The position numbers and the translations under genes were made by a program. A stretch of 64,000 nucleotides of DNA from Ifrita kowaldi (Eukaryota > Chordata > Aves > Passeriformes > Cinclosomatidae): contig VZRS01004057.1 of NCBI GenBank assembly GCA_013398055.1, positions 62,313-126,312 of the forward strand, given 5' to 3'. The notes below the pieces were generated by a model. It worked only from the letters and a program-made list of their open reading frames with translations, was not told where the DNA came from and ran no database searches. Numbering within the stretch: position 1 is the first letter of the stretch; every line of letters starts with the position of its first letter. Of this stretch, positions 24,241 through 36,480 are shown one piece after another.

Positions 24241-24907
24241 GACAACCCCAGTTGTCACAGAATGTATCATTAGGTTAACACAGTTTCATGTTGTGGAGGT
24301 CAACAGCTTTGACATGAAGAAAACTCTAGAGATTTGTATTGGTAAAAATCCAGATTTATAACGCTGAGGGAATGTATGGAAAGGGGTCTAAGATTTCAAT
24401 CTGGAGTTTAGCCTCAGTTTTAGTTTTTAAAATGTAGGTTCAGATTTTAATTTTTTTATTTTATCCTGTATGTGCCTTCTGCAGGCTGTATTGTACCTTT
24501 CTCCAAAGCATCTAGAGCTAACCACTTGTGGAAGGAGGAGCTGGGCCTAGCTGGGCTGTGCTCTCAGTTGTTGGCTGTCACCACAGCCCTCACTGCTCTC
24601 AAAGGACTGTATGAAAGCATCCCCAGTCCTTAGTTTGGAGAGCTGGTTGCTTTAGGTGCACAGCAAAGCACAGAATGTAGTGTGGGCTGATTTACTTTAT
24701 CTTTTGACAGAACAGATTAGCCCACAACAGACTCCTGTGGAATGCCACAGCTGTCCCACCTCTGCTCGCTTGTAGGCCCTGCTGAAGGTTATTCAACTCT
24801 GCATTTTGCAGTGATATTTAGTGTTGTTCCACTTTTTCATTCCTTGTTCTACAGATTGGGGTGTAATAGCATTTGACAGTTTTTCTTCCTCTTCTTTCCC
24901 CCCAAAG

Positions 24908-25049
24908 ATCTTCAGCCTTGATCTCGGGGGTATATCTGCTGTGGTGCTGAATGGCTATGATGCAGTCAAGGAGTGCCTTGTCCATCAAAGTGAAATTTTT
25001 GCAGACAGGCCGTCTCTTCCCTTGTTCAAGAAGCTGACAAACATGGGAG
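24908..25049 (+). CDS. CYP2R1: CYP2R1 exon 2
   Basis: The acceptor CCCCCCAAAG precedes 24908 and the donor GTGAGT follows 25049. The exon is 142 bases, enters in phase 0 and leaves one base of a Gly codon. It encodes IFSLDLGGISAVVLNGYDAV, then KECLVHQSEIFADRPSLPLF and KKLTNMG, the N-terminal part of the P450 fold ending at the B helix/B-C loop. Confidence 0.95.
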
Positions 25050-28000
25050 GTGAGTGCTAATGTCTTTCGTATAAAAATGTAATTTTTGTCCCGTAGATGA
25101 ACAAATCACATGAAATATCTGCTTTAGCCATTTTCTCTACTTGATGTCCTTTCATAAAATACTTGATGCTTCTTTGAAGATATTGTTTGGAAAGGATTGT
25201 CACTCGTGGACTGTGTTCCATAGCAAGATGTCTGAAGTTTTTTGTCTCTTTTTTTGTCTTGTTAAATGATTTTATTATCTTATGGGGGAAGAAAAATAAA
25301 GCATTGCATAAAATACCGTGTCAAAATATTTTTTCAGGCTTACTGAACAGTAAATATGGCAGAGGATGGACAGAACACCGCAAATTAGCTGTAAATACCT
25401 TTCGAATTTTTGGATATGGTCAAAGGTCCTTTGAACACAAAATTTCAGAAGAATCTCTGTTTTTTCTTGATGCCATTGACACATACAAAGGCAGACCGTT
25501 TGATCTTAAGCACTTGATAACCAATGCTGTTTCAAACATTACTAATTTGATTATTTTTGGAGAACGTTTCACATACGAAGATACTGAATTTCAGCACATG
25601 ATCGAGATTTTTAGCGAAAACATTGAATTAGCTGCTAGTGCTTCTGTATTTTTATATAATGCTTTTCCTTGGATTGGTATCTTACCATTTGGGAAACACC
25701 AGCAGCTGTTCAAAAATGCAGCTGAAGTCTATGAGTTTCTTCATGAGCTTATTGAACGTGTCTCTGAAAATAGGAAGCCTCAGTCACCTCGACATTTCGT
25801 AGATGCATATTTAGATGAGATGGATTGCAATGGAAGTGACCCAGAGTCTACATATTCAAGAGAAAATTTGATTTTCTCTGTTGGAGAACTCATCATAGCT
25901 GGGACAGAAACCACAACAAATGTTTTAAGATGGGCAGTGTTATTTATGGCTCTTTATCCAAACATTCAAGGTAAGAAATTTGACTTTTTGAGGAACTGAT
26001 AGACTTTCCTATTGCAAATTTAAAATGCTTTTTCAAAGTGGTGCATTGACCCGTAGTCATCACCAAAAAAAGTTTCTATATATTGTTCTATTGTATCATT
26101 TATCAAATATACTATGGACAGAGGTGGAAAGCCTGTTTTAAATGCAGACAAAGAAGATATCAAAAGTCAAGTGTCATGATGAAATTTTAACATATTATTT
26201 TGTGAATATATTTTTATGAAGCTTTAATATTTTTAAGTATTTCTAATATATTTAAGTTTAGCATTGTGATGCATGATCTGTTGTTGGCAGATGCACTAAT
26301 CTATGTAGTTAATAAATAATAAGAAAATGTAATTAAATATGAAAGTAATAAACTAAATTAAAAACGTACAAGTGTCAGCAAAAATGTAAATCAGGTTGTG
26401 GTTAACAATTTAGGTACAATTTCTTTTTATCTTAAGTGCCCCAGTTCACAACAGATTTACATATTATAGACAGGAATACTTACACTTTTGGAAGAGCATA
26501 AATGGCATTTAAAAATAAAAAGATGTGTTGCAGTCATTCTGAAGTAACACAGCAATAGATGTCTGAGTGTCAGCCCAGATATTTTGTGTAGAAGTTTGGA
26601 TTGTAGAAGTGATTCTAGTCACATTTCTGCTTTCACTGCCTCCACTTCACTTTTCCTGCCAAAACCTTAGCAGTGCTTGGTTCAGTTGGGACTTCCAGGA
26701 TTTGGAGGAAGAGCGGCCCAGATAACTTGGAAAGTTACTACTGGTGCTTTGACCAAAAAATATCATTCTAATATCAATTTCACCATTGTTTCAGAATGAG
26801 GATAATAACACTACCTGTGACTAGGAATAAAGAGTCTAAATTTAAAAGCTTGTGGGCTACTGGTTTTTATATAAGGTATTTCATGTTTCAGTATTCTGTT
26901 AAAAGTATGTATACACAAATGCTTTGGCTTAAATTGAAATGTAAAGGCTATTACAAAATAAACCTCAGCTTTTATTCCTAACAGGGCAAGTTCAAAAAGA
27001 AATCGATCTTGTCATTGGCCCAAGCAAAATGCCCACCTTAGAAGAGAAGTGCAAGATGCCCTACACTGAGGCTGTTCTACACGAGGTTCTGAGGTTCTGT
27101 AACATAGTCCCCCTCGGGATTTTCCATGCAACTTCCAAAGACACTGTTGTGCGTGGTTACACGATTCCTGAAGGCACCACAGTCATTACAAACCTCTACT
27201 CTGTTCACTTTGATGAAAAATACTGGAGCAATCCAGAAGTGTTTTTTCCTGAGAGATTTTTGGACAGTAATGGGCAGTTTGTCAAGAAAGATGCATTTAT
27301 TCCTTTTTCACTAGGTAAGAGCAATTCCTTCCACTGTTGCTTTTCACAAATCCAGAGATGTGTAACATATAAGGGATGGCAATAAATGGACAGAATGATG
27401 TCCTCAGTTCTGATTTAAAGATATTCAATATAATTCAAAGATATTCAGTATAATGCGCTCTGGAGGTAACAAATTTTAGCGTAACATCTTTTATATATAT
27501 GAGCTCAGTACTATATATAAACTACTAATAATCCACCTTATAAAGTTGTAATAATTGCCAGTTTATAATGACTGGCAGTAGATGTAATTAAGAAAATAGT
27601 AGGGGAAAAGGCTGAAATTCACAGTATCATTTTTTAAAGCATCTTCTGTCTAGATTGGCACTTCAAGACAAGATATAGTAGGTAACAAGTGTATCTAAAT
27701 CAATTTGACACAATAAGTTCCAGTGGCATTTGTGAGCAACAAATTCTCTAAAATCAGTTTCTTAGTGTCAGTTACCACTTATCCTTCTTACAAAATGCTA
27801 CCACCAGGTTCACACAGTACTCTTACAACACAGAAATGACCATTCCTGGTCATCATAAGAGCGAAAATGCAACTGAAGATACCTTAAATCTTTTTCAAAC
27901 TTTTTTTTTCAATCCAGGAAGAAGACATTGTCTTGGAGAACAGCTGGCTCGAATGGAAATGTTTCTGTTTTTCACCTCGTTGCTACAACGATTTCACCTG

Positions 28001-28093
28001 CATTTTCCTCATGGAGTGATCCCAGAGCTCAAGCCAAGATTAGGGATGACTTTACAGCCACAGCCGTACCTCATCTGCGCCGAAAGGCGATGA
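24908..28093 (+). CDS. CYP2R1: Vitamin D 25-hydroxylase (cytochrome P450 2R1), exons 2-5, 5' partial
   Basis: CYP2R1 is the microsomal P450 that converts vitamin D3 to 25-hydroxyvitamin D, the first activation step, using electrons from P450 reductase at the ER membrane. Exons are 24908-25049, 25338-25970, 26985-27314 and 27918-28093: 1,281 bases, 426 residues plus TGA, all phases consistent. Motifs in order: I-helix oxygen-activation motif AGTETTTN (exon 3), K-helix ExxR in HEVLRF (exon 4), PERF in FFPERFLD, and the heme-thiolate loop PFSLG|RRHCLGE split across exons 4 and 5, with the Cys ligand intact. The human protein has about 501 residues, so about 75 N-terminal residues (membrane anchor and Pro-rich hinge) are missing, presumably in the gap at 22990-23020. 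The gene is head-to-head with CALCA and convergent with PDE3B. Confidence 0.97.
25338..25970 (+). CDS. CYP2R1: CYP2R1 exon 3, I-helix exon
   Basis: Acceptor ATATTTTTTCAG, donor GTAAGA, 633 bases. It begins by completing a Gly codon, giving MGG|LLNSKYGRGWTEHRKLAV, and ends ALYPNIQ plus one base. It contains the helix C Trp-x-x-x-Arg (W-T-E-H-R), a contact for heme propionate in P450s, and the I-helix AGTETT. The upstream open frame starting at 25187 is intron read-through, not coding. Confidence 0.95.
26985..27314 (+). CDS. CYP2R1: CYP2R1 exon 4, K helix and PERF
   Basis: Acceptor TTCCTAACAG, donor GTAAGA, 330 bases. It encodes GQVQKEIDLVIGPSKMPTLE onward, with the ExxR motif in EAVLHEVLRFCNI and the PERF motif in FFPERFLDSNG. 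It ends KDAFIPFSL plus one base of Gly, just before the heme loop. Splitting the heme loop at this point is consistent with the CYP2 family gene structure. Confidence 0.95.
27918..28093 (+). CDS. CYP2R1: CYP2R1 exon 5, heme ligand and C terminus
   Basis: The acceptor TTTTTTCAATCCAG precedes 27918. The exon starts by completing Gly and reads RRHCLGEQLARMEMFLFFTS, with the heme-thiolate Cys, and ends GMTLQPQPYLICAERR at TGA (28091-28093). The C terminus matches the usual P450 end point, so the protein is not truncated here. Confidence 0.96.
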
Positions 28094-28570
28094 AGGGGAG
28101 GGTTGAGATGGACAGGTGGAGCACAGTGCTCCAAGCTACAGCTCAGGATCCACTTTGCCTTCTATTCCTAAACGCGTTCAAGTCCGAATAACAGAAATTT
28201 AAAGGACTAATAGTTTCTTTTTACTTGGTTTTCACACTAAAAAACCAAACCTGAACCAAAGGTGTGGAACACATCCTGTGTGAAACTGATGTTTTCACTC
28301 CAGAAGACTATTTTAAATCTAACTTCTGATACAGTTTCTAAATATTTAATTACTTAGCAAGCCATTTTACTTTGAGAGGATATTTTCATAAGCATGGAGA
28401 ATATGGTTTAAAATGTTTATGCTTGAATTCATCCATGGAAATATCATTTATATTATTCCAGCTAAGCCATTCTTTATAATTCTCCATTAAATTCTCATAG
28501 CTAACAGGGGTTTAAAAGATATCTATTTAAATATCTGTAACCAAGAATAAACTATATTTTCCAGCCTTGA
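28094..28570 (+). other. CYP2R1: CYP2R1 3' UTR
   Basis: AT-rich sequence after the stop codon. An AATAAA at 28546-28551, about 455 bases past the stop, is the first canonical poly(A) signal; an ATTAAA variant lies near 28485. The transcript probably ends near 28570. Confidence 0.6.
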
Positions 28571-30059
28571 GAAACAGATTGTCTATTAAAGCATTTTAAT
28601 CCTTCTTTCTCCTTGCCCTATCTTCCCAGTTGGTCATAATTTTCTAGTGTACCAGATAACTGTGAATTCACTTCTAAGATCTTTTGTGGCTTGCTTCTCA
28701 CTTAGCACCATACACAAAGTGTTTGATTATTGCCATACTCCTGACAGTCACAGGGCTTTTTTTCTCCAGTATATTGCATTTCCAAACGCCTGTCCTCCAC
28801 TGGCTCCCAATACAAAGTACTGTGTAATGATTAATCTCTGCTTAAATAGTCTGAAAAAGCCAGTATTTGTGTTACCAGAGTCACATGCAACTATACTACA
28901 AGTACAGAAAATAAGCTGCTCGCCCTTCTGGCCAGAAGAGAGATTTCTGGGCAGGACAAGTGCAATAGGATGGGGAGAAACAGATTTTAAATTAATTTCG
29001 AGCACAAATTTTAGGTGTAAGGGCTACACTTTTGACTTCTGCCAGCTTCATTTATTATTCTTGCCAGCTCTTGCTTTGTGGTTATTGGTAGATGAAGATT
29101 TGTGTCTGCAGACCCTACAGGAGAAGCTGAAACTCCAAACTCAGTATGTTTAGTCCCCGCTGTGTGGGGAGAGAGGGCCTCAGGACAGGGTTCAGAACAA
29201 AGCACACACTGAGCAAGCAGCTATTTAAGGACAGGGCTGAGTGTTTGCCCTGGCTTTTCGGACAGATAGTGCTGCAACTTGGAGCTGCAGGAGAGTTAAA
29301 AGGCAGGACTTGGTGTTTCTCTGCTGACCTGATGTTTTCAGCTTATACTGAGGAGAAATACTTCCTTTCTTTCGAAACAGCAAAAGAGAGAAAGCAAAGA
29401 GAGCTGGTACCAGTGCACCCACATAACAGCCTGTTGAGTTAAGGTGCAGCAGGTCCAGGTTAATTTACCCTCATGTGTCACAGAGAGCAGCTCTAACATG
29501 TGTTCATGTTGCTCTGAAGGGGCTGGGCGGGCTACTCCACTTCCTGAATGACTAAGTACCTTTTGTAGAGAAGATTTTAAGACTCAAAAAAGAGAGAGAG
29601 GAAGGAGGCAAACTTGATTGCTGTGCATTGTGTACACCATGAAAGCTGTGGATAAACCACTCCTAAGCCGTTGGCAAGCAGTGGGGTCAGGAATCATGAT
29701 CAAGGTTTTTCTGGATACCAAGTAGGTGTTGTGTGCTTGTGGAATGCGCACAAGGAAAAGTTGTGGAATCTACTGAACTTGGGTGCCTTCGGTATGAAGC
29801 AGCCCTGAAGAGTTCAGCGCTGCAGTTTTGGACTCATGGCAGTTCTGTTCCCAACCCTGTGCTCTTAGATCAGACAGCCAGAGTTATGTTAATACCTAGT
29901 CTTGCTTTCTGGGTTGCAAGAACTTTAGGCCATCCTTTGGTAAAAACGTGATTCAAACAGTGCCAATTGAAGTGGGGGGAAGATTAAAAAACTTCAAGGA
30001 CCAGTTCTTGCAGGGACCCATGCTCAAAATGCAGCTGACCAGCTGTAATTCCTTTTTGC

Positions 30060-30440
30060 TGAAGTATTTTGAGATCTAACTCCTGGCTAGTCTTTAATCC
30101 ATTTAATGAGAACCATATTGATTATATGTCGTTCTGGTTTCTAAATCAAAATGCCTTATAAAAGCCTCAGAATATCAATCCAAACTTTTACCATTATCTG
30201 CCAACTTATGGTCTCGTTTAAGCAATCAAATACATTTGACAAACTGTCTTTTCTATAAATCCATATCAGTATTAGCTATATTTACATGTTTCATTCTCCA
30301 TCAACTTTTTCATTATTTTCCCTCTGACTTAGAATTATCCTAATGATCCGATTTAATAATTTGAAATATTGACATAATAGTAGCTTTTTCTAGTCCTCTG
30401 GAATTTCTCCACTGTATCAACATTGATCAGTAATGAACAT
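30060..30440 (-). mobile_element. Ancient CR1/L3-like LINE relic, antisense
   Basis: Scattered blocks such as CTAGTCCTCTGGAATTTCTC read, on the minus strand, like the conserved V-P-E-D-W stretch of the CR1 reverse-transcriptase region, with heavily mutated sequence around it. This looks like an old insertion predating the avian CR1 bursts. Boundaries are estimates. Confidence 0.4.
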
Positions 30441-32797
30441 CAGTAGCCAGCCAGATGTTCAGAATCAGCCAGCCAGCCCACAGAATTTCCTGGTGGGATG
30501 TTCAGATACTTCCAGCTGAAACATCTAGGACAGATAGCAGCTAGCTGCTATTTAACATTGTTTGGGGATTAAAGGTTGATATATTAACCAGTGTATCTTC
30601 ATAACACTGCTGCAGGAGCTGCAGCAGTACCACCATGGTGTCTTAAATCCTTCTTTTCAGATCTGTATCCTTACATTTAAGTTTTTGGGTTGTTTTTGGC
30701 CATGTCAGCATCCCCAAAGACCGAAAAGGGAACACTACAAGTTTATCATTTATGACACTGAATAAATGCTGAAGAAAAATCTCTCATTATTGCTTGATTT
30801 CCTGAGCTTCCACGAGTTCCAGTGATACTGGTGAACACACCCTGAGTGTGAACCTAATGAATGCAGTAAGGTTCTTTAACTAATTAATTCAGAAATTAAC
30901 TATGCAAAGTGAGATTTCATAAAAGTTCAAGAAACATTACTGCTTCTCTGAAAGTAAATGGTTTAAACTTACTGTGATGTACTTTTATATGTATCCAGAA
31001 TGTGTTGTGAGAGAATAACCTAGAGAATTTTAATAATGCTTTTTTTTTTAAGTTTGCCAGTACTTACTTGAAGTAGTTCACCTAACTCAGACTATGTAAA
31101 AGGATGTAGCTACATTTTTTTCCTTGAAAAATCTCTCATGTGTCAGATCTCAATTTCTCTTCAGAAAGGGATGATGAAACAGAAAGAAGTGAAAAGGAGA
31201 ACATTACAGCCAGTGATTATAATATAACATGTTTGATGTTATGTGCACAGGAAAGTGTGTAATGTTTTAACTGGGAGCTAATAACTATTTAGAAAACTTC
31301 TGTTAACAGTTCCAGTGCTAAAGCAGCCTGAGCTCACATAGCAAACAGGTCTTTTCTGGATTTAATGTGTTGTTCTGCAACACAGATTATTAATCTAATT
31401 AAAATTCAGGCTGTCTGAGTAGTGTAAATAATGAATAATCTGCATTTTTTTAGCCTGAATTGAGCTTAAGGCCTTGTGCAAGCACTAGAGAGTGGATGAG
31501 GCAGATTATGTTGTCATGAAGATAGCGACTTCATGAGAAAAGTAGCAAGCTCAGAGAAAAACATAGTAAAAAATAGCAAAATCCCTTTGAAAAATGAGTG
31601 AAAATTAGATTATGTAAATTTTCCAACAATGCATTGGGTACGAAGACATAAGGATTCGAGATGAATGAGGGGGAAGAAAAATCAAAATGGAGAAGATGCC
31701 AGATCAGAATTTGTCCTTGGTTGAGAAAGATGGACTGATGAAAACACAAGGTCACAAGGCCAAGTTCAGAGGACTATTCAGTAGGAGGTTGAAAGAAGAA
31801 CCCTCAGTACAAACTGCTCTGTGAAGGTGCAGACATGAGTTTTCAAACCAACAAGTTTTCCCAGGTGTTTTTTTGGCACCAGGCCTGATAATTGAAACCC
31901 TCTGTCTAATCAAGATCAAATTAAACTACGTCTCTGGAAATCTCCTGCCTTATTCTGTCCTTTCATAACAATATAAATTGAGCATCAGCAGATTCTCCCA
32001 GTTCTAGATTATCCCTTCAGGCATTTTTGAAGGCTGTCAACTCTCTCCGTGTCATTAGAATTAGGCAGAACCCACACTCAAGTGGTCATTCCTTCGGAAA
32101 GCTGCCAGGCTTCAGGAGACATTACATTTGTTACATTCTTCCGAATAAGTAATATTCCAAATAGATTAAACCCATTAAAATAATGGGAGCATATCAGGAA
32201 TGTGCAATCTAATCCAATATCTTGCTATTACTGCAGCAGATGGCTGCTTGCCCAAAATTTTACATGTGATGTAGACCAGCCTATAGCAATATTCCAGAAA
32301 ACAGAATAAACTTACTCTTTATTCTGCTGCTGTTTTCAAGTCCTGACTTCCTTTTCTACACCCATGCCAAAAAAACTTAAAGGAAATACTTTTAATTTGT
32401 GAAAACTACGGTTTATCAGAAGCATGAAAAAATATTATGTGTTGAAAGGCTTTTTACATTACAGTTAATTTGTTCAGATGCTCATCCACATTAGGCCCAT
32501 CAGCATCTGGACAACAGGATCCACCCATCCATGTTTCATGGACACTTACACCCTCACCAAAATGAGGGGGTAAAGGATGTCTCATTGTTGAGGTCCCTCA
32601 CTAATATAGCTAATGCAGGTAGAGTTTCATACCAGTAAGGAAGGAAAGTTAGGGAATAGAATCACTATGGATAAAACACCTGAAATAATTCCAGTTATTC
32701 TCAGGTGGTTAAGTTTCCTTTCTCCATAGGCATCCCCATTTAAGGGGTCAAAATGCCCTTTTGGTTCTCTTCAACTCACACAATAAGCTCAATTTAA

Positions 32798-32815
32798 AAT
32801 AATAATAATAATAAT
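32798..32815. repeat. (AAT)n microsatellite
   Basis: Six trinucleotide units in intergenic DNA. Confidence 0.9.
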
Positions 32816-33729
32816 GCTGAATATGCACCACAGCAGAATTTCATACGCCTAATTTTTCCAGGAAAAACGTTGGTACTTATGACCCCCCTTTAGCTGATGT
32901 AGCTTAGGAAGTTAATTTAATTGCTTTTTTTTGGAAGCATAAAAATTGCCTTATAAAGCCACTTCAGGACATTTTCAGGTCTTGTTCCATTTTATTTTAC
33001 ATTCCGTAAAGACACACAATTTCTCTCTCAAAGACTATACAGCCTAAACTGCCAAGCTATAGAAAGAAATGCAACGTACCTTAATATTGCATTTACCTCA
33101 CAACAAATTGTAGGTATAATCTGAAAAATATTTAAGCTTTTTGTGCCAGAATGAATATCATGATTATATAGAGTCTGTAAGAATAATTCATTGTTGATTG
33201 GAATAAAATCTAGTGCTAAGAGCTAAAATTTGTCTAAAAAGTCCCACTCACTTAAATGAATTCTTTTGCCAAGTATGTGAATTACATCATCTTCTAAAGC
33301 ATCCAACACCTCCCAATGTCTTAAGTGTGCACTTTCTTAACATCTAGAAAGGCCCACGTAGCTTTACAAATATTTAAAATATAATTAGCTTCAGCAAACT
33401 AACTTTAGATAATCATATTTTTAAAAAATATTTTGGCTACTGATCTCCATTTATTCACAATCTGACAAGTAGACAGATTCTTATCTCTGCCTGAGCTTCA
33501 AATCTTGTCTATTCTTTCAAGAGGATTCTAGCTCCAAATAAAAATACTCCTTCTGGTGGGAGAGGCCTTGTGGGTTAAACACATTTAAAATAAAAAGGTT
33601 TTAATATTTACTGAAATAAAGAAGTTGACACCTCCAGTTCCTCTTGTTTGAATGTTATTATTTCTGTAACTGTAGACATTTTCTTCTTGGTATGAAGGTT
33701 TCCATATCAGACCTCTACTCTAACCCTAG

Positions 33730-34190
33730 TGTTTAAAAAAATAGGTTCAGAAAGGATGTCAGTAAGTTATGCAGTTCACTCATCTAGTCCACTAACAATT
33801 TTACTAAAAGCTGTTTTTCAGACTTCTTTTTTATTGTCAGAGACTTTCTTAATAGCCCAAGACAATCTATTTCAGTGACTCACAGCCCTCTCAATCCTTA
33901 GACAATCAGTCATGTTGAGCCTTGCAACCTAAAGGTGTTACTTCTTGTCCTAAACACTACAAACACTGAAGGCATTATTCTGATTACTCTTTGAAACAGT
34001 CTCGTAAGGTAACCTTAGAATGTCTCACTTGAGCCTCATTTTCTCCAGACTAGGAAAAAATATCTTTAATTAATTTTATCTTTCTCCTTCTCTTCAGGCC
34101 ACGTCACCAGCCTCACTGGTCTGTACTGGAATTCTGCAATCTGTCTAATGGACAGGTGTTTTTCCTGGGGTGTGGCATCTGAAATTAGAA
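33730..34190 (-). mobile_element. Ancient CR1/L3-like LINE relic, antisense
   Basis: Blocks CATTTTCTCCAGACTAGG, then TCACTGGTCTGTACTGGAAT and GGACAGGTGTTTTTCCTGGG resemble, in order, the antisense 3' region of old CR1/L3 elements. Divergence is high. It may belong to the same old element family as the relic near 30.2 kb. Confidence 0.4.
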
Positions 34191-36321
34191 ACATTAGTAT
34201 TTTGGTAATGACTTAGTGATGATGAATAGAAAAAAAATTATTGCAAATCCATTCTCAAAGACAAATAGAGGGGCTTACTTACTCATTTCTTTGACTGAAA
34301 GAAAGCTTAGTTAATATGAGTCAGATAAACTGGCAGTACTGCAGATTAATAAATTCTAGTAGGATGAATGTCATGATAAAAGAAAGGGGCATGCTAAGCC
34401 CGTTTGAATGACTATATATAGGAGCAAGTTTTCACATCTGACTGGCACAGGGGACAAAATCTGCACTCTGCTCCTCATGTACAATAATTAATGTCAACCC
34501 TGTCCTCTGGATTTTTGGTATGACACCTGCATTTTAAGATAAGCATTACCTTTTGGTTTATATGCAATTAAAATGAAGATATTTTGATCTCATTCAAGGT
34601 GCAAAGGGTTTTGCTGACCCAGAGAGATGAGTCAGAAGTGACTCATCACCTGGTTTTTGGCAGGATGTTTAGAACATGGACAAATCACAAGGTGAATGGT
34701 AGGGATCATTTGAAACACTGGGGTCTCTCACCATTATTTAAAGGCTGGGTTTGTTTAACATTACTTTTTTTTGTTGTTGTTCTGAAACCTCACAGATAAA
34801 CCAGAAGACAGAAGGTTTCACCTCACTAGAAGATTTTTTTTTACTCTGTGAGGTTCCACACATGGCAACATTCTGCCAGGTGGCACAGCCTCTGTAGTAG
34901 AACCTACCACAGACACCAGTTGCTACCACCTGTGATCTCTTGAAGTCCAGAAATAAAAAGATGACTCAGGGTGTGCAGATTCCAAAAGAAACCTTCCTGT
35001 CAAACATTCCTGGTTGTGTTGTGCCCTTTTAAAGGGTGTCTGTAGTGTCACATAGAACCGAGTGTCAATCACTTATATACCTTAAGCATTCATTATTCAG
35101 TATTCTGGTGGCATCCTTAGGTTTCATTTAAAAGTCAGACCATTTCTGGACAGATGTTTCACCCTCAGAACCAAAGGAAAACAGTTTCTTCTTTACTGGA
35201 GCCACTTTCTAGCTGAATGCTGTTATTAACAAAACAAGCAATTGGTAGTTACTCTACCTCTTTTGGGGGGATTTTAGAGTATTGCAGATACCAGGAATGA
35301 GACTAAAGAGAGCTATTTTAAGATTAAGCCAGAAACGTCTTAGAGAAACAAGAGTAACAAATGGACAACAAAATCACTGAGAAAGGTTGTTCAGTTCATG
35401 TATCTATTAGCTGGATTCATAAGGTTGTGGGGGCTGTAAACTATGCCAGGAGGGTCTCTGCCAACTAGAAAGCCAAGTGCAATGCAATGTTTATCCTGTA
35501 GCAGCTTAGTCCATTAGCTTTCTTTCCTCTTTCCTCTAAAAATGTGTTGTTCCTTCTCTCATTAAGCAGAGGACAAATACACGGACTGCTTACAGCCCTA
35601 TTAAACTAAGACCAGGTAGAGAGCAGTTAAAAATTGTGTTCTTTTGTCAGCTTCATCTCTGAGAATCCACGCTGTAAATTTTATAGCAAGTTAAAGACTT
35701 ACTTCAGAAGATATCGAAAGGAAAATTCCTCATTGGAAAGGTGAAAGCAATTCATTACCTCATTTGCCTTAACATAGACATGAATGAAGCAGCACATTGT
35801 CCAGAGACACAATTCTGAAGAGAGCTGGAGGAAAAAAAGCAAAATAAATGCTGTCTTGATCATACTTTTTGTATCTCATTTAATCAACTTTGTATATTTA
35901 TTTTCTTTCATCTAATCTTTATTGGCCACAGAAGGATCAATTTCCTAGAACTTGTGTGACAGCTTAAATAGTGATAATTGCATCATTATTTCCATTACCA
36001 TTTTGATTTAATTTCTAAAAATCCAAGTACTCTGACTCGATAAAGACATACTGTTTCTATAATATTTTGAATACTAACTGTCCTGAGACAATCAACAGTG
36101 TCCCTCTTCTGAATATCTTTAGTATATTTGTGTCATCCTTACCTCTTCTTTCTGGTTCTCATCATCCAAGCTAATTCCATCCTTTCAGTCCAAAACATGT
36201 CTCTCAGGCTGGGATTCCTGCTCTCGCACTCACCAGTGTATGAGACACTTCCAATTCTGCACATCTCAAATGTTTTTTGGACAAAAGAGGAAGTGCTGCC
36301 CTGGGAATGTTGGTGCCACAG

Positions 36322-36480
36322 AGAATCACAGGATGGGTCAGGCTGGGAGGGACCACAGTGGTCATCTGGTCCAACCTCCCTGCTCCAGCAGGGTCATCCC
36401 AGTGCTCACAGCACAGGATTGTGTCCAGACGGTTCTGGAATATCTCCAGCGAGGGAGACCCCACACACTCTACGGGCCAT
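36322..36480 (-). mobile_element. CR1 LINE fragment, minus orientation
   Basis: The plus strand reads GAATCACAGGATGGGTCAGG, GGTCATCTGGTCCAACCTCC, CTGCTCCAGCAGGGTCATCC and GGAATATCTCCAGCGAGGGA, the reverse complement of the CR1 3' UTR. It is the same region of the element as the copy at 8055-8200 but in the opposite orientation. Confidence 0.92.

Noticed and set aside
25187..25337. Upstream extension of the CYP2R1 exon 3 frame with an in-frame ATG
   Set aside because: A clear polypyrimidine tract and AG at 25337 mark the acceptor, and the extension is hydrophobic intron translation unlike P450 sequence.
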